This document shows positions 27,229-39,335 of a stretch of 64,000 nucleotides of DNA, in pieces. The DNA is from Limnohabitans sp. 15K (GTDB taxonomy: Bacteria > Pseudomonadota > Gammaproteobacteria > Burkholderiales > Burkholderiaceae_C), in the NCBI RefSeq assembly GCF_002778285.1, contig NZ_NESM01000001.1, positions 1,696,501-1,760,500 of the forward strand, written 5' to 3'. Positions within the stretch are counted from its first letter, which is position 1, and the number at the start of each line of letters is the position of its first letter. The notes under the pieces are model-generated. The model made no database searches, was not told the origin of the DNA, and saw only the letters and a list, made by a program, of their open reading frames with translations. The translations under genes and the position numbers were made by a program.

Positions 27229-28143
27229 TCAGGCTTGGGCCTTGAGCGGCGTTGGCTTTGAAGCCAGATAGATGCCGGGCAAAATCAACGCAGCACCGGC
27301 GACGTGGTGCCAGCCCAAAGACTCTCCCAGCACAGCCCAAGCGGTGAGGCCCCCATACAAGGGGCCCAGGTACAGGCTAGCGGCCACTCGGCTGGCCCCC
27401 AGCACTTTCTGGCAAAAACCGTAGGCCCAATAAGCCCCCACGCCCGGCACCAATCCCGCCAACACCACCAACAGTGTGGCTTGCCCACTCCAAGCAGGGG
27501 TACTGGCTTGTTGGTATTCCCAAATGGCGAATGGCAAAAGGACCACCACACCCCCCGCGCAAATGGCCGCCAAACGTGCGGTGGCACTCAGGGGGCTGGG
27601 CCATTTCTTTTGCAGCAAAGCAAAACCGGCCCACGAGACCATGGCCAGCACGATCCAGCCATCGCCTGCGATCCACTGCACTTGGCCCAATGCGCCCCAT
27701 TGCCCTTTGACCACCACATGGAAAACGCCGGACATGGCGATCAACACGCCCAAGCCTTGCCGCCAAGAAAACCGCTCGCCCAGCCAGAGCACCGCGGCCA
27801 AAGCGATCAGCACTGGCGAGGCGGCGTAAATCAGGGCGATGTTCATGGCACTGGTGGTTTGTGCGCCTTCGTAAACCCACGCCCCACACACCAGCATGCC
27901 CAAGGCCCCCAGCACCAGGTACTGCCCCGCGTGCGCCAGGGTGCTGCGGCGTTCGCGCCAAAGTTCACTGCGCGCAATGAAGCCCACGATCAAACCCGCC
28001 AGCGCCCAGCGGCCCAATGCCAGCATGTGCGGCTCGACCACCCCGGGGGCGGTTCGCGCCACGATGTAGTTGACGGACCACAGGGCAGGCGTGACCCACA
28101 AGAGCCAAAGGGCCCGTCGTTCTCGGGATTCGGGGGTGTTCAA
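27229..28143 (-). CDS. EamA-family drug/metabolite transporter
   Basis: 304-residue inner-membrane exporter with ten predicted helices in two EamA repeats (about 10-140 and 155-295). Helix starts such as WLLWVTPALWSVNYIVART and the second-repeat WIVLAMVSWAGFALLQKKW are typical. The substrate is unknown. It starts 47 bp after the last gene of the caspase cluster on the same strand, so read-through from that operon is possible, but its function gives no link. Confidence 0.88.
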   Translation of the reverse strand: MNTPESRERRALWLLWVTPALWSVNYIVARTAPGVVEPHMLALGRWALAGLIVGFIARSELWRERRSTLAHAGQYLVLGALGMLVCGAWVYEGAQTTSAMNIALIYAASPVLIALAAVLWLGERFSWRQGLGVLIAMSGVFHVVVKGQWGALGQVQWIAGDGWIVLAMVSWAGFALLQKKWPSPLSATARLAAICAGGVVVLLPFAIWEYQQASTPAWSGQATLLVVLAGLVPGVGAYWAYGFCQKVLGASRVAASLYLGPLYGGLTAWAVLGESLGWHHVAGAALILPGIYLASKPTPLKAQA

Positions 28144-28190
28144 AATGGATCAGGCTCAGAGGGTGGCCCAAAGCACTTGGGCGAAAGGCG

Positions 28191-28648
28191 TCACTTGATT
28201 TCGAAATCCAAGGACTTGGTGCCTTGACGGCCTTGTAAGTCTTCCACACTCATCAGAAGTCGGTGCGTGCCTTTGGGCAGACTGGCTTCTTGAACGTTGA
28301 TGCCTTCAGCGGTCACTTTGGCGGCATTGACCAAGCGTTGTGTGATGTCGATGCGCAGTCTGCCGTACAAAACCTTGAAGGTTTCGGGTCGCACCATGCT
28401 GCTGGCAGCAGGCACAAACATCAATTGGATGGGTGTAGGCGATGCGATGGGTGCGTCCAATTTGGGATAAAGAACCTCGATTTGGGGCGCGCCAGAAACG
28501 GGACTGACTTTGGCGCTGAGGGGTTCACTTGCCGCCATTGAGGCTTGTGCTTCTTGCACCGAGACCAGATCAAACGCATGGACCGGCGCGAACAAGGCCC
28601 AAAGGCTCAGCGCCAAGATCGGTCCGGGTAGACATGAGGCAAAGCGCA

Positions 28649-28649
<1 letters not shown>
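28191..28649 (-). CDS. Secreted protein of the caspase cluster (paralogue B)
   Basis: 152 residues, not recognised. A signal peptide (MRFASCLPGPILALSLWALF, cleavage near VHA) is followed by a probable beta-sandwich domain (about 55-152). It is a paralogue of the first gene of the cluster: both share the order L-x-F-x-P, T-(F/L)-K-(V/I), a Tyr, ID-(I/L)-T-x-R, A-S-(L/V)-P-x-G-x-H, S-V-x-D-x-x-G-R and end in a lysine, although overall identity is low. The ATG at 28649 overlaps the stop of the OmpA-like gene (TGATG); a GTG one codon earlier is an alternative. Last gene of the operon. An Ig/CopC-like carrier or inhibitor role is conjecture. Confidence 0.8.
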
Positions 28650-31656
<3,007 letters not shown>

Positions 31657-31660
<4 letters not shown>

Positions 31661-32091
31661 TTGGCGTTCAATCGGATGACCGTTTGTGCCTCACGTCCCT
31701 CCGAATCACGCACCGATACTCGGATCGGGTGGGCGCCTGCGGGCACGCTGGCTTGGGCCAACTCCAGCACGTTGCCATTCAATCCAGGCTTGAAGCGAGA
31801 CGTCAGGTCGATGACGGGCTGCTTGAGGTATTCGATTTTGAGGGTTGACTCGTCAATTTTGGCGCCCCCCCGAGGTTCAAAGGCCAGTTTGAAGGCAAAT
31901 GACTTGGCCGCCACGTCGGCTGGTGACTGCAAACTGATTCCCGGGCCGCGGGAGATGGCACGCGTGGCCGGCACTTGAAGGTTCGGCGTTTGGGCCTCGG
32001 CTTCGGTGATCAATTTGGTTTCAGCCGAGGCCATCCATGGCAAGCCGCCAAGAGCAATGGCCATGACCGTGGTCGACACAAATGAGCGCAT
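31657..32091 (-). CDS. Secreted protein of the caspase cluster (paralogue A)
   Basis: 144 residues, not recognised beyond its paralogy to the last gene of the same operon. A signal peptide (MRSFVSTTVMAIALGG, cleavage near ASA) precedes a predicted all-beta domain with FKLAFEPRGGAKIDESTLKI, then IDLTSRF and ASVPAGAHPIRVSVRDSEGR. The repeated scheme resembles Ig-like or CopC-like folds; there are no cysteines and no catalytic triad. First gene of the five-gene minus-strand operon, divergent from the second caspase gene. It overlaps the zinc-ribbon gene as GTGA. Confidence 0.8.
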
Positions 32092-32192
32092 GGTGTGTGT
32101 TTTCCGAACTGGAGAGTGGAGGATTGATGATCAGTGTAACAATTGAAATGATAATTTCGATGAATATCAAATCGCCTCTCCGGAATCACACC

Positions 32193-34136
32193 ATGACAAG
32201 CTTTGCAATTTTTGGACGCCAAGGGCATTTGCCGGCACTGAGCCGCATCCAACGTTTCTGTCTCGCACTTTTGTTGTTGTGCATGACTGGTTTGGCTTTG
32301 CCAGCCATGGCGCAGCCCGTGGTGGGTTCGACCTACAAAGACTTCTTGCCCATGGGCGGGGGTGCCAGCGTGGCTTTGCCTGAAGGCACTTGGTTGTACA
32401 GCCACAACAGTACGAATACTCGTCCGGGTTACACCTGGGAAACTTACACACTGAGAAACAAACAAGCCGATGACCGAATTCCGTTTTTGGTAGTGAGACA
32501 GGCAACGGGATCGGTACGTTGGGGCAACACGGGTTGTCAGTCCAGCTCGACTCAGCACTTCATACTTAACCAACACGGAACACTAGCTAACCAATTGATT
32601 AATAAGTGCTCACGCTTTTTCGCCATGGGTAATTTTGATGTTTGGCGAAATGTCAGCAGCTGGTCTAACCCCAACGACAAAGAGTGGTGGATTGATGCTG
32701 TCAAAGGCTTTGACGAGCATGACAAATCTTTCAAATCAAGCATGTTTCTGGCCGAACTGTCGGTACAGCAGTTCAATGGCAAAGGCTTGCGAGTAGAGGC
32801 TTTCATCTTGCCCCCCAAAGGTACAGGGGCCATTCGATTCAGGGATGCCGTCAAAGCTGGTGAACCGCGCCCTGAGCAAACCATGCTCGACACGTGGGCC
32901 TCGATTTACATCGAATCCATGCAGCAAAGCTATTTCAACAAAAAGCCCCAGCCCATCATGGCCTTGGCGTACCCAGTGAATACGGGTGGTTCAAACGCGC
33001 CTGCTCAGGCTGTCCCTGCAATGGCGCAACCTCCTGTGGTAGCCGCTGCACCCAAGCCGGAACCCGCAGCTGTCAAACTCCCATCCGTACCAGCAGCTTT
33101 GCCAGCTCCTACGCCAGTTGTAGCGGCAGCGCCAGCGGCAGTTCCCAAGGCAGAGGCGACCCCTGTTAAGCCCGCCCCAGTTGCGGCAGCGCCAGTTGCA
33201 GTCCCTTCAGCCATCCCAATGGTTGCGGACAACGCGGCTCAAATCAAGCTGGATCAAGAGCGCCGGGCGCTGGACGAAGAAAAACGCAAAATGAACCAGC
33301 AACTGGAACTCATGAACCAGATGTTGGCCAAGTTGCAGCAAGAAAACGCAACCGCAACCGCAGCAGCGGCTGCCAAAGCCAAAGAGCTGGCCGCCGCCCC
33401 TGCGCCTGTGGCCGCCAAAGAACCCGTGACCTATGCCAACCGCAAGGCCTTGGTCATTGGCAATGACTTGTACAAACATGTCTCCAAGCTCAACAACGCG
33501 GCCGCTGACGCTGAGGCCATGGCCAAATCACTGGAATCCGTGGGCTACAAGGTGTTCAAGCATCTGAACTTGGACGAGAAGAAATTCAAACAAGCTGTGC
33601 GCGACTTCCGTCAAAACCTGACCGGTGGTGACGAGGTGCTGTTTTTCTATGCGGGCCATGGCGTGCAATTGGGCAATGCCAACTATTTGTTGCCCATCGA
33701 TGTCCAAGGCGACCATGAAGACCAGGTCAAGGACGACGCCATCTTGCTGCAAAAAGTACTGGATGACTTGGAAGAGAAAAAGACCAAATTTGCCTTGGCC
33801 GTGATCGACGCTTGCCGAGACAACCCTTTTAAGGGCAAAGGCCGTGCGGTTGGCGGTCGGGGGCTTGCCCCCACATCGGCGGCCACGGGTCAAATGATCA
33901 TGTTCTCGGCGGGCTCAGGGCAGCAGGCCTTGGACCGTCTGGGCGACAACGACAAAGAGAAGAATGGCTTGTTCACCCGAATTTTCGTGAAAGAAATGAC
34001 CAAGCCAGGCTTGTCAGTTGACCGTGTTTTGCGCAATGTGCGCACCGAGGTGGTGCGATTGGCGCGTTCCGTGGGGCATGAGCAAACGCCAGCGCTTTAC
34101 GACCAGGCGATTGGTGAGTTTTACTTCAAACAGTAA
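32193..34136 (+). CDS. Secreted caspase-like peptidase (C14) with novel N-terminal domain
   Basis: 647 residues from ATG 32193. A signal peptide is cleaved near AMA (40). Residues about 42-250 form an unrecognised domain rich in Trp and Asn, with a possible disulphide pair. A Pro/Ala spacer (about 260-340) and a charged coiled coil (about 345-395) lead to the caspase domain: NRKALVIGNDLYKHV, catalytic His489 in FFYAGHGVQLG and Cys541 in VIDACRDNPF. The MIMFSAGSGQQALDRLGD and HEQTPALYDQ segments are typical of bacterial C14 proteins. In-frame ATGs at 32160 and 32127 (the latter after GGAGG) are alternatives, but they leave little room for the divergent promoters. A strong terminator follows. 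Confidence 0.9.
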   Translation: MTSFAIFGRQGHLPALSRIQRFCLALLLLCMTGLALPAMAQPVVGSTYKDFLPMGGGASVALPEGTWLYSHNSTNTRPGYTWETYTLRNKQADDRIPFLVVRQATGSVRWGNTGCQSSSTQHFILNQHGTLANQLINKCSRFFAMGNFDVWRNVSSWSNPNDKEWWIDAVKGFDEHDKSFKSSMFLAELSVQQFNGKGLRVEAFILPPKGTGAIRFRDAVKAGEPRPEQTMLDTWASIYIESMQQSYFNKKPQPIMALAYPVNTGGSNAPAQAVPAMAQPPVVAAAPKPEPAAVKLPSVPAALPAPTPVVAAAPAAVPKAEATPVKPAPVAAAPVAVPSAIPMVADNAAQIKLDQERRALDEEKRKMNQQLELMNQMLAKLQQENATATAAAAAKAKELAAAPAPVAAKEPVTYANRKALVIGNDLYKHVSKLNNAAADAEAMAKSLESVGYKVFKHLNLDEKKFKQAVRDFRQNLTGGDEVLFFYAGHGVQLGNANYLLPIDVQGDHEDQVKDDAILLQKVLDDLEEKKTKFALAVIDACRDNPFKGKGRAVGGRGLAPTSAATGQMIMFSAGSGQQALDRLGDNDKEKNGLFTRIFVKEMTKPGLSVDRVLRNVRTEVVRLARSVGHEQTPALYDQAIGEFYFKQ

Positions 34137-34160
34137 TTCTTAAAGCCGTTGATATGAAAA

Positions 34161-34194
34161 AACCGCCCCGGCTTGAAACCGGGGCGGTTTTTTT
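34161..34194 (+). terminator. Rho-independent terminator after the second caspase gene
   Basis: AACCGCCCCGG and CCGGGGCGGTT form a perfect 11-bp stem with a 7-nt loop, followed by a run of Ts. It marks the end of the caspase cluster and may also serve the convergent pckG gene. Confidence 0.93.
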
Positions 34195-34228
34195 GCGCCG
34201 CGCCTTTGGGGCGCGATATGGCTGATAC

Positions 34229-36097
34229 TTAAGCGGCCAGTTTGGCCTGCAAAGCCGACTTGGTGTCCAAAAGCGCTTGGGGCAGGTGATAGCTCAGTTG
34301 GGCAAAGTGCTCATCGTGCAGCTTGAACTCGGCTTGCCAAGCGGCAGCGTCGATGCTGGTCACGGCTTTGAACTGCTCAGCGCTGAAGTCCAGGCCGGTC
34401 CAGGTGATTTCCGCATACGTGGGGGCCACGCCGAACATGGTGTCTTGGCCGGCGGCTTTGCCTTCCAGGCGGTCGATCATCCACTTCAGAACGCGCATGT
34501 TGTCGCCATAACCAGGCCAGACGAAGGAGCCGTCTTCACCTTTGCGGAACCAGTTCACGCAGTACATCGCGGGCAGCTTGTGGCCAGCGGCCTCAGCCTT
34601 GGCACCTGTGTCCAGCCAGTGCTGGAAGTAGTCGCTCATGTTGTAGCCGCAGAAAGGCAGCATCGCGAACGGATCGCGGCGCACCACGCCTTGCGCGCCA
34701 AAGGCGGCAGCAGTCGTCTCGGAGCCCATGGTCGCGGCCATGTAGACGCCTTCGGTCCAGCTGCGCGCTTCAGTGACGAGCGGCACGGTGGTCGAGCGGC
34801 GGCCACCGAACATGAAGGCGTCGATCGGCACGCCCGCGGCGTCGTCCCAGGCGGGGTCGAGTGCGGGGTTGTTGGCAGCGGCCACCGTAAAGCGGGCGTT
34901 GGGGTGGGCGGCTTTGGCGCCGGTCTCTTTGGCGATCTGGGGGGTCCAGTCCTTGCCTTGCCAGTCGATCAAATGGTCGGGCAACTTGCCTGTGTCTTTT
35001 TCCATGCCTTCCCACCACACGTCGCCGTCGTCCGTCAGGGCCACGTTGGTGAAGATCACGTCCTTGTGCAGGCTCAGCATGCAGTTGGGGTTGGTCTTCA
35101 TGTTGGTGCCAGGAGCGACGCCAAAGTAGCCCGCTTCGGGGTTGATGGCGTACATCTTGCCGTCGGCGTGGGGCTTGACCCAGGCGATGTCGTCACCGAT
35201 GGTGGTGACTTTCCAGCCGTCAAACGCAGCAGGGGGCACCAGCATCGAGAAGTTGGTCTTGCCGCAAGCGCTGGGGAACGCCGCTGCAACGTGGTATTTC
35301 TTGCCCTCGGGGTTGGTCACGCCCAAGATGAGCATGTGCTCGGCCAACCAGCCTTGGTCGCGGCCCATGTTGGAGGCGATGCGCAGCGCAAAGCACTTCT
35401 TGCCCAACAGCGCGTTACCGCCGTAGCCCGAACCGTAAGACCAGATCTCGCGGGTCTCAGGAAAGTGCACGATGTACTTCGTGGTGGGGTTGCAAGGCCA
35501 GCTGGTGGAGTCTTTTTGGCCAGCAGCCAAAGGTGCGCCCACGGTATGCATGCAAGGCACGAACTCGCCGTCAGTGCCCAGCACGTCGAACACGGCCTTG
35601 CCCATGCGGGTCATGATCTTTTGGTTGACGGCGACATAAGCGCTGTCGGTCAGCTCAATGCCGATGTGGCTGATGTGCGAACCCAGAGGTCCCATCGAGA
35701 AAGGCACCACGTACATCGTGCGGCCGGCCATGCAGCCGTCAAACAGCGGGTTCAGGGTGGCGCGCATTTGCGCGGGTTCCATCCAGTTGTTGGTGGGGCC
35801 GGCGTCTTCTTTTTGGGCCGAGCAGATGTAGGTGCGGTCTTCCACGCGGGCCACGTCTGAAGGGTCAGAGCAAGCCAGGAACGAGTTGGCGCGCTTGGCG
35901 GGGTTGAGCTTTTTGAAGGTGCCGGCAGCGACCAGCTCGGCGCACAGGCGGTCGTATTCTTCTTGCGAGCCGTCACACCAGTAGATGTTGGCTGGCTTGC
36001 ACAGGGCGGCCATTTCGGCAACCCAGGCGATCAGCTTGGCGTTCTTGACGTAAGCGGGCGTATTGAGGTTCAGGCCCTGCATCACGGGTGAGTTCAT
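34229..36097 (-). CDS. pckG: Phosphoenolpyruvate carboxykinase (GTP)
   Basis: 622-residue cytoplasmic enzyme converting oxaloacetate and GTP to phosphoenolpyruvate, GDP and CO2 at the entry to gluconeogenesis. The kinase P-loop [13 protein letters not shown] lies near residues 283-295, with its reactive Cys. [12 protein letters not shown] supplies metal-binding residues, and the guanine-binding stretch is near [16 protein letters not shown]. Length fits the GTP-dependent family rather than the roughly 540-residue ATP-dependent one. Single gene, convergent with the caspase gene, divergent from modA. Confidence 0.96.
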   Translation of the reverse strand: MNSPVMQGLNLNTPAYVKNAKLIAWVAEMAALCKPANIYWCDGSQEEYDRLCAELVAAGTFKKLNPAKRANSFLACSDPSDVARVEDRTYICSAQKEDAGPTNNWMEPAQMRATLNPLFDGCMAGRTMYVVPFSMGPLGSHISHIGIELTDSAYVAVNQKIMTRMGKAVFDVLGTDGEFVPCMHTVGAPLAAGQKDSTSWPCNPTTKYIVHFPETREIWSYGSGYGGNALLGKKCFALRIASNMGRDQGWLAEHMLILGVTNPEGKKYHVAAAFPSACGKTNFSMLVPPAAFDGWKVTTIGDDIAWVKPHADGKMYAINPEAGYFGVAPGTNMKTNPNCMLSLHKDVIFTNVALTDDGDVWWEGMEKDTGKLPDHLIDWQGKDWTPQIAKETGAKAAHPNARFTVAAANNPALDPAWDDAAGVPIDAFMFGGRRSTTVPLVTEARSWTEGVYMAATMGSETTAAAFGAQGVVRRDPFAMLPFCGYNMSDYFQHWLDTGAKAEAAGHKLPAMYCVNWFRKGEDGSFVWPGYGDNMRVLKWMIDRLEGKAAGQDTMFGVAPTYAEITWTGLDFSAEQFKAVTSIDAAAWQAEFKLHDEHFAQLSYHLPQALLDTKSALQAKLAA

Positions 36098-36291
36098 GGG
36101 AAAGCTCCAAAGTTTAAAAATCGTTTTTTCAAAAACCCTGAGCAGGGGCTTTGAAAAAACGGCTGGGGTGCTGAGATACTGGGTGAGCGACCCAAATCGG
36201 TGCTGTAACCGCTTGGTAACCTGTGGGGCCTCGATTTTAGGGAGCCTGTCCCTTGTGTGCCTGTTCCTTGTGGAAAAAACCTTTTAAATCT

Positions 36292-37137
36292 ATGCAAAAA
36301 ATGCATAATCCGAACGTCCGTCATTTTTCTGAAACTGATCGCAAGAGGTGTTGTCGCGGCTTCTTGGCGGTTTGTGTGTTTCTGGTCGTCTCAGCCTTGA
36401 CCCCGTTTGGGGTCCACGCTCAGGCCTCGGCCCCTGCGCCATTGCGGCTAAAAATTGCCGCCGCGAGCAACTTGAAGTTTGTACTGGCTGACTTGGCAGG
36501 CCTATACAAGCAACAAACAGGCGTTCAGGTGGATGTGAACTTGGGGGCGTCCGGCAACCTGGCGCGGCAGATTTTGCAAGGTTTGCCGGTTGAGCAATTC
36601 ATCTCGGCCGACGAGGCTTGGGTGGCCGAACTGGCCAAAGCCGGTCGCACGGTGGACGCCGGGCAGCGGTACGCCATGGGACGCTTGGCGCTGATCGTGC
36701 CTAAAAATTCAGCACTGCCGTTGCCCCAAGGCTTGGCCGCTGTGGTCCGCGCCATGAAGCCGGGTGACAAATTTGCCATCGCCAACCCGGCGCTCGCCCC
36801 CTATGGCGTGGCCGCCGAAGAAGCTTTGCAGCGCGCAGGTGTTGGGCCCTTGCCCATGACCAACAAGGTGCTGGGCGACAACATCGGCCAAGCCACCCAG
36901 TTTGTGGCCACGGGGGCAGCTCAGGCGGGCATCTCTGCTTTGGCGCTGACGCTCGCCCCCGAAATCGCCAGTAGCTTGCAGGTCTTGCCTTTGCCAGCCG
37001 AACTGCACGCCCCCCTGTACCAGCGCATGGTCTTGCTCAAGGGCGCGACGGCGGCGGCCGCAGATTGGCAACGGTTTTTGCTCAGTCCCACAGCGCAGGG
37101 GGTGTTTGTGCGGCACGGTTACGCCTTGCCGCAATAA
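36292..37137 (+). CDS. modA: Molybdate ABC transporter substrate-binding protein
   Basis: 281-residue periplasmic receptor. A basic lead and signal peptide (FLAVCVFLVVSALTPFG, cleavage near VHA) precede LKIAAASNLKFVLADLA and VDVNLGASGNLARQI, the usual oxyanion-binding Ser loops of ModA. The C-terminal half contains GDNIGQATQFVATGAAQAG, also typical. The start is uncertain: ATG 36301 is equally possible and neither has a clear Shine-Dalgarno. First gene of modABC, 48 bp before modB. No ModE site was identified. Confidence 0.93.
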   Translation: MQKMHNPNVRHFSETDRKRCCRGFLAVCVFLVVSALTPFGVHAQASAPAPLRLKIAAASNLKFVLADLAGLYKQQTGVQVDVNLGASGNLARQILQGLPVEQFISADEAWVAELAKAGRTVDAGQRYAMGRLALIVPKNSALPLPQGLAAVVRAMKPGDKFAIANPALAPYGVAAEEALQRAGVGPLPMTNKVLGDNIGQATQFVATGAAQAGISALALTLAPEIASSLQVLPLPAELHAPLYQRMVLLKGATAAAADWQRFLLSPTAQGVFVRHGYALPQ

Positions 37138-37185
37138 TCGGGCTTCAATTCCACCTGACTTGTTCTCGCTCAACGAACCCACACC

Positions 37186-37863
37186 ATGGATTGGTCTGCC
37201 CTTCACGTTTCGCTGACTTTGGCCGTCTTGACCACCTTGGCTTTGCTGCCACTGGGCTTGGCGCTGGCCCGTTGGCTGGCCGTAACGGCTTGGGCTGGGC
37301 GGCCGGTGGTCGAGGCCTTGCTGCTGTTGCCTTTGCTTTTGCCGCCCACGGTGATTGGGTTTTACTTTTTGGTGGCTTTTGGCCAGGGCAGTGCCTTGGG
37401 CGCGTGGCTGGCAGCCTCAGGCATTCGGCTGGTGTTCACCCTCGAAGGCCTGCTGCTGGTGAGTGTCTTGGTCAATTTGCCTTTCATGGTGCAACCGATT
37501 CAGCGGGCCTTTGCGGCGGTGCCGCACAGCCTGCGCGAGGCGGCCTGGGTGTCTGGCTTGTCGACCTGGCAGACGTTTTGGCGCATCGAGCTGCCGCTGG
37601 CCTGGCCCGGCTTGCTGGCAGGCATGGCGCTCACGGTGGCGCACACGCTGGGCGAGTTTGGTGTGGTGCTCATGGTCGGCGGCAACATCGAGGGCGAAAC
37701 CCGCACCTTGTCGGTGTCTCTCTATGACAAGGTGCAAGGCATGGATTTGCAGTCGGCCCATGTGATGGCGCTGGCGCTGGTGGCCATCTCCTTGCTGGCG
37801 CTGAGCCTGGTGCTGGCCTTTGACCGGGTGGGCCAGCGTGGCCGGGCCCTGCAGGAGCGTTGA
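37186..37863 (+). CDS. modB: Molybdate ABC transporter permease
   Basis: 225-residue inner-membrane permease with five or six predicted helices. The cytoplasmic EAA loop that docks to the ATPase is LREAAWVSGLSTWQTFWRIE near residues 116-135, and LLLPLLLPPTVIGFYFL and GEFGVVLMVGGNIEGETRT are typical of ModB. The stop overlaps the modC start as TGATG, so translation is coupled. Confidence 0.95.
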   Translation: MDWSALHVSLTLAVLTTLALLPLGLALARWLAVTAWAGRPVVEALLLLPLLLPPTVIGFYFLVAFGQGSALGAWLAASGIRLVFTLEGLLLVSVLVNLPFMVQPIQRAFAAVPHSLREAAWVSGLSTWQTFWRIELPLAWPGLLAGMALTVAHTLGEFGVVLMVGGNIEGETRTLSVSLYDKVQGMDLQSAHVMALALVAISLLALSLVLAFDRVGQRGRALQER

Positions 37864-39032
37864 TGCAAGGCTTGCAAGTGCATCTGCGCTCGGCCAGCCC
37901 TATTCGGCTGGAAGCCGAATTTGATTGTGGTGCTGGCGAGCTGGTGGCCCTGGTCGGGCCGTCGGGCAGTGGCAAAACCAGCATGCTGCGCGCCATTGCC
38001 GGCTTGTGGACACCGGCCGATGTGCAAGGCCACATTCGGGTGGCGGGCCAGGCTTGGTTGGACACGGCGCAGGGTGTGCAGCTGACCCCACAGCAGCGCC
38101 GCGCGGGCCTGGTCTTTCAGCAATACGCGTTGTTTCCGCACATGACGGCGCAGGCCAACGTGGCCTTGGCCGCCGGTCCCGACTGGTCGGGCGCTGATGT
38201 GCAAGCTTTGCTGACGCGTTTGGGTCTGGCAACGCTGAGCGAGCGCAGGCCTTCCCAGCTCTCGGGTGGGCAGCAGCAGCGCGTGGCACTGGCCAGGGCG
38301 CTGGTGCGCGTCATGCCCCGGCCTTCGGTGGCCCAGGCTGAAGCGCCAGAGGCTTTGCCGGGTGTTTTGTTGCTGGACGAGCCTTTTTCTGCCGTGGACG
38401 CACCCACTCGCCAGGCGCTTTACCGGGAGTTGGCGGCTTTGCGCCAGAAGGTGTCGGTGCCCATGGTCTTGGTCACGCATGACCTGCAAGAAGCCCGGCG
38501 TCTGGCCGATCGGGTGGTGATTGTGGACGCAGGCCAGACCCTGCAAACTGGGCAGCCGGCTCGTGTGTTTGCCAGCCCCCGCAACGCCCGCGTGGCCGAG
38601 TTGGTGGGCATCCAGAACCATTTTGAGGGCCGTTTTTACAAAGACCAGCCGGGTTGGGGGCGCTTGCACTGGACCGACGCGTCGGACTCAGACGCCGGCT
38701 TGGACTTGGCCGTGTTCGACAAAAACAAGATCGATGATGGCACCCGCGTGACCTGGGTGCTCAACGGCGAGCAGGTCGATGTACTGGCCGATGGCCAAGC
38801 CCCCAACCCGGCCGAACCCGGCCAAACCCGCTTGCGTTGCCAGTTGCTCGAGGTTTTGTCGCTGGGGGAGATCAGCCTGTGCACGCTTCGCCCAGAAGCT
38901 TTGCCCAGCCAAGCCATCACCTTGAACCTGACCACCCGCCTGCTCGACCGCTTGCAGGCGCAAGCCGGTGGCTGGGTGCAGTTGCTGATCGCCCCAGGGG
39001 CGCTGCACATCATGCCAGTGCGCACAAAATAA
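37863..39032 (+). CDS. modC: Molybdate ABC transporter ATP-binding protein
   Basis: 389-residue ATPase that powers molybdate import with ModAB. Walker A is GPSGSGKTSML near 33-43, the Q-loop lies in LVFQQYALFPHM, the signature is LSGGQQQRVALARAL, Walker B is GVLLLDEPFSAVD and the H-loop is VTHDL. A roughly 12-residue insertion (MPRPSVAQAEAPEALPG) sits between the signature and Walker B. The C-terminal 150 residues form a TOBE/MOP-like domain that is more diverged than usual. Confidence 0.94.
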   Translation: MQGLQVHLRSASPIRLEAEFDCGAGELVALVGPSGSGKTSMLRAIAGLWTPADVQGHIRVAGQAWLDTAQGVQLTPQQRRAGLVFQQYALFPHMTAQANVALAAGPDWSGADVQALLTRLGLATLSERRPSQLSGGQQQRVALARALVRVMPRPSVAQAEAPEALPGVLLLDEPFSAVDAPTRQALYRELAALRQKVSVPMVLVTHDLQEARRLADRVVIVDAGQTLQTGQPARVFASPRNARVAELVGIQNHFEGRFYKDQPGWGRLHWTDASDSDAGLDLAVFDKNKIDDGTRVTWVLNGEQVDVLADGQAPNPAEPGQTRLRCQLLEVLSLGEISLCTLRPEALPSQAITLNLTTRLLDRLQAQAGGWVQLLIAPGALHIMPVRTK

Positions 39033-39061
39033 AACCCGCAAAGCTTGCGCTGTTGCGGGTT
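39033..39061 (-). terminator. Terminator for the 44-residue membrane protein gene
   Basis: AACCCGCAA and TTGCGGGTT form a 9-bp stem. Read on the minus strand it is followed by TTTTATTTT, so it terminates the small gene at 39103-39237. On the plus strand the same hairpin directly follows modC but lacks a T-run. Confidence 0.7.
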
Positions 39062-39102
39062 GGTGGGGTGCTGCCGGGGGCGCACCGGGGGGCGGCAAAG
39101 CC

Positions 39103-39237
39103 TCAGGCCATGAACACGGCAATGAAGGCCAGCAAGAAGATCAGCACGGCGCCAGCGGCCGGAATGACCACAGGAATGTGCTTGACCACGTTTTCCACGG
39201 GATCGTCGGATGTGTGTGAATCGTTGTGAGCTGACAT
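39103..39237 (-). CDS. Small single-helix membrane protein (44 residues)
   Basis: 44 residues from ATG 39237: a hydrophilic acidic N-terminus (MSAHNDSHTSDDPVENVV) followed by one transmembrane helix (PVVIPAAGAVLIFLLAFIAV) that runs to the C-terminus. GAGGTTTCCC lies just upstream, and a terminator with a T-run follows, so it looks like a complete small gene. Its pattern resembles small conserved inner-membrane proteins of Burkholderiales, but no function is known. It ends 70 bp from modC on the opposite strand. Confidence 0.7.
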   Translation of the reverse strand: MSAHNDSHTSDDPVENVVKHIPVVIPAAGAVLIFLLAFIAVFMA

Positions 39238-39335
39238 GGGAAACCTCTGTACAAGAATGCGCGAATTGTAGCCAAGTCTGGCTGGCATGTGGCTGACGCG
39301 TTGGACGATCAGCCGGGAGAAGTAGCGCTCACGCT

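Noticed and set aside
34277..35860. 527-codon open frame antisense to pckG
   Set aside because: Its composition (Gly/Ala/His/Val with no motifs) is typical of antisense reading in high-GC DNA, while pckG is unmistakable.
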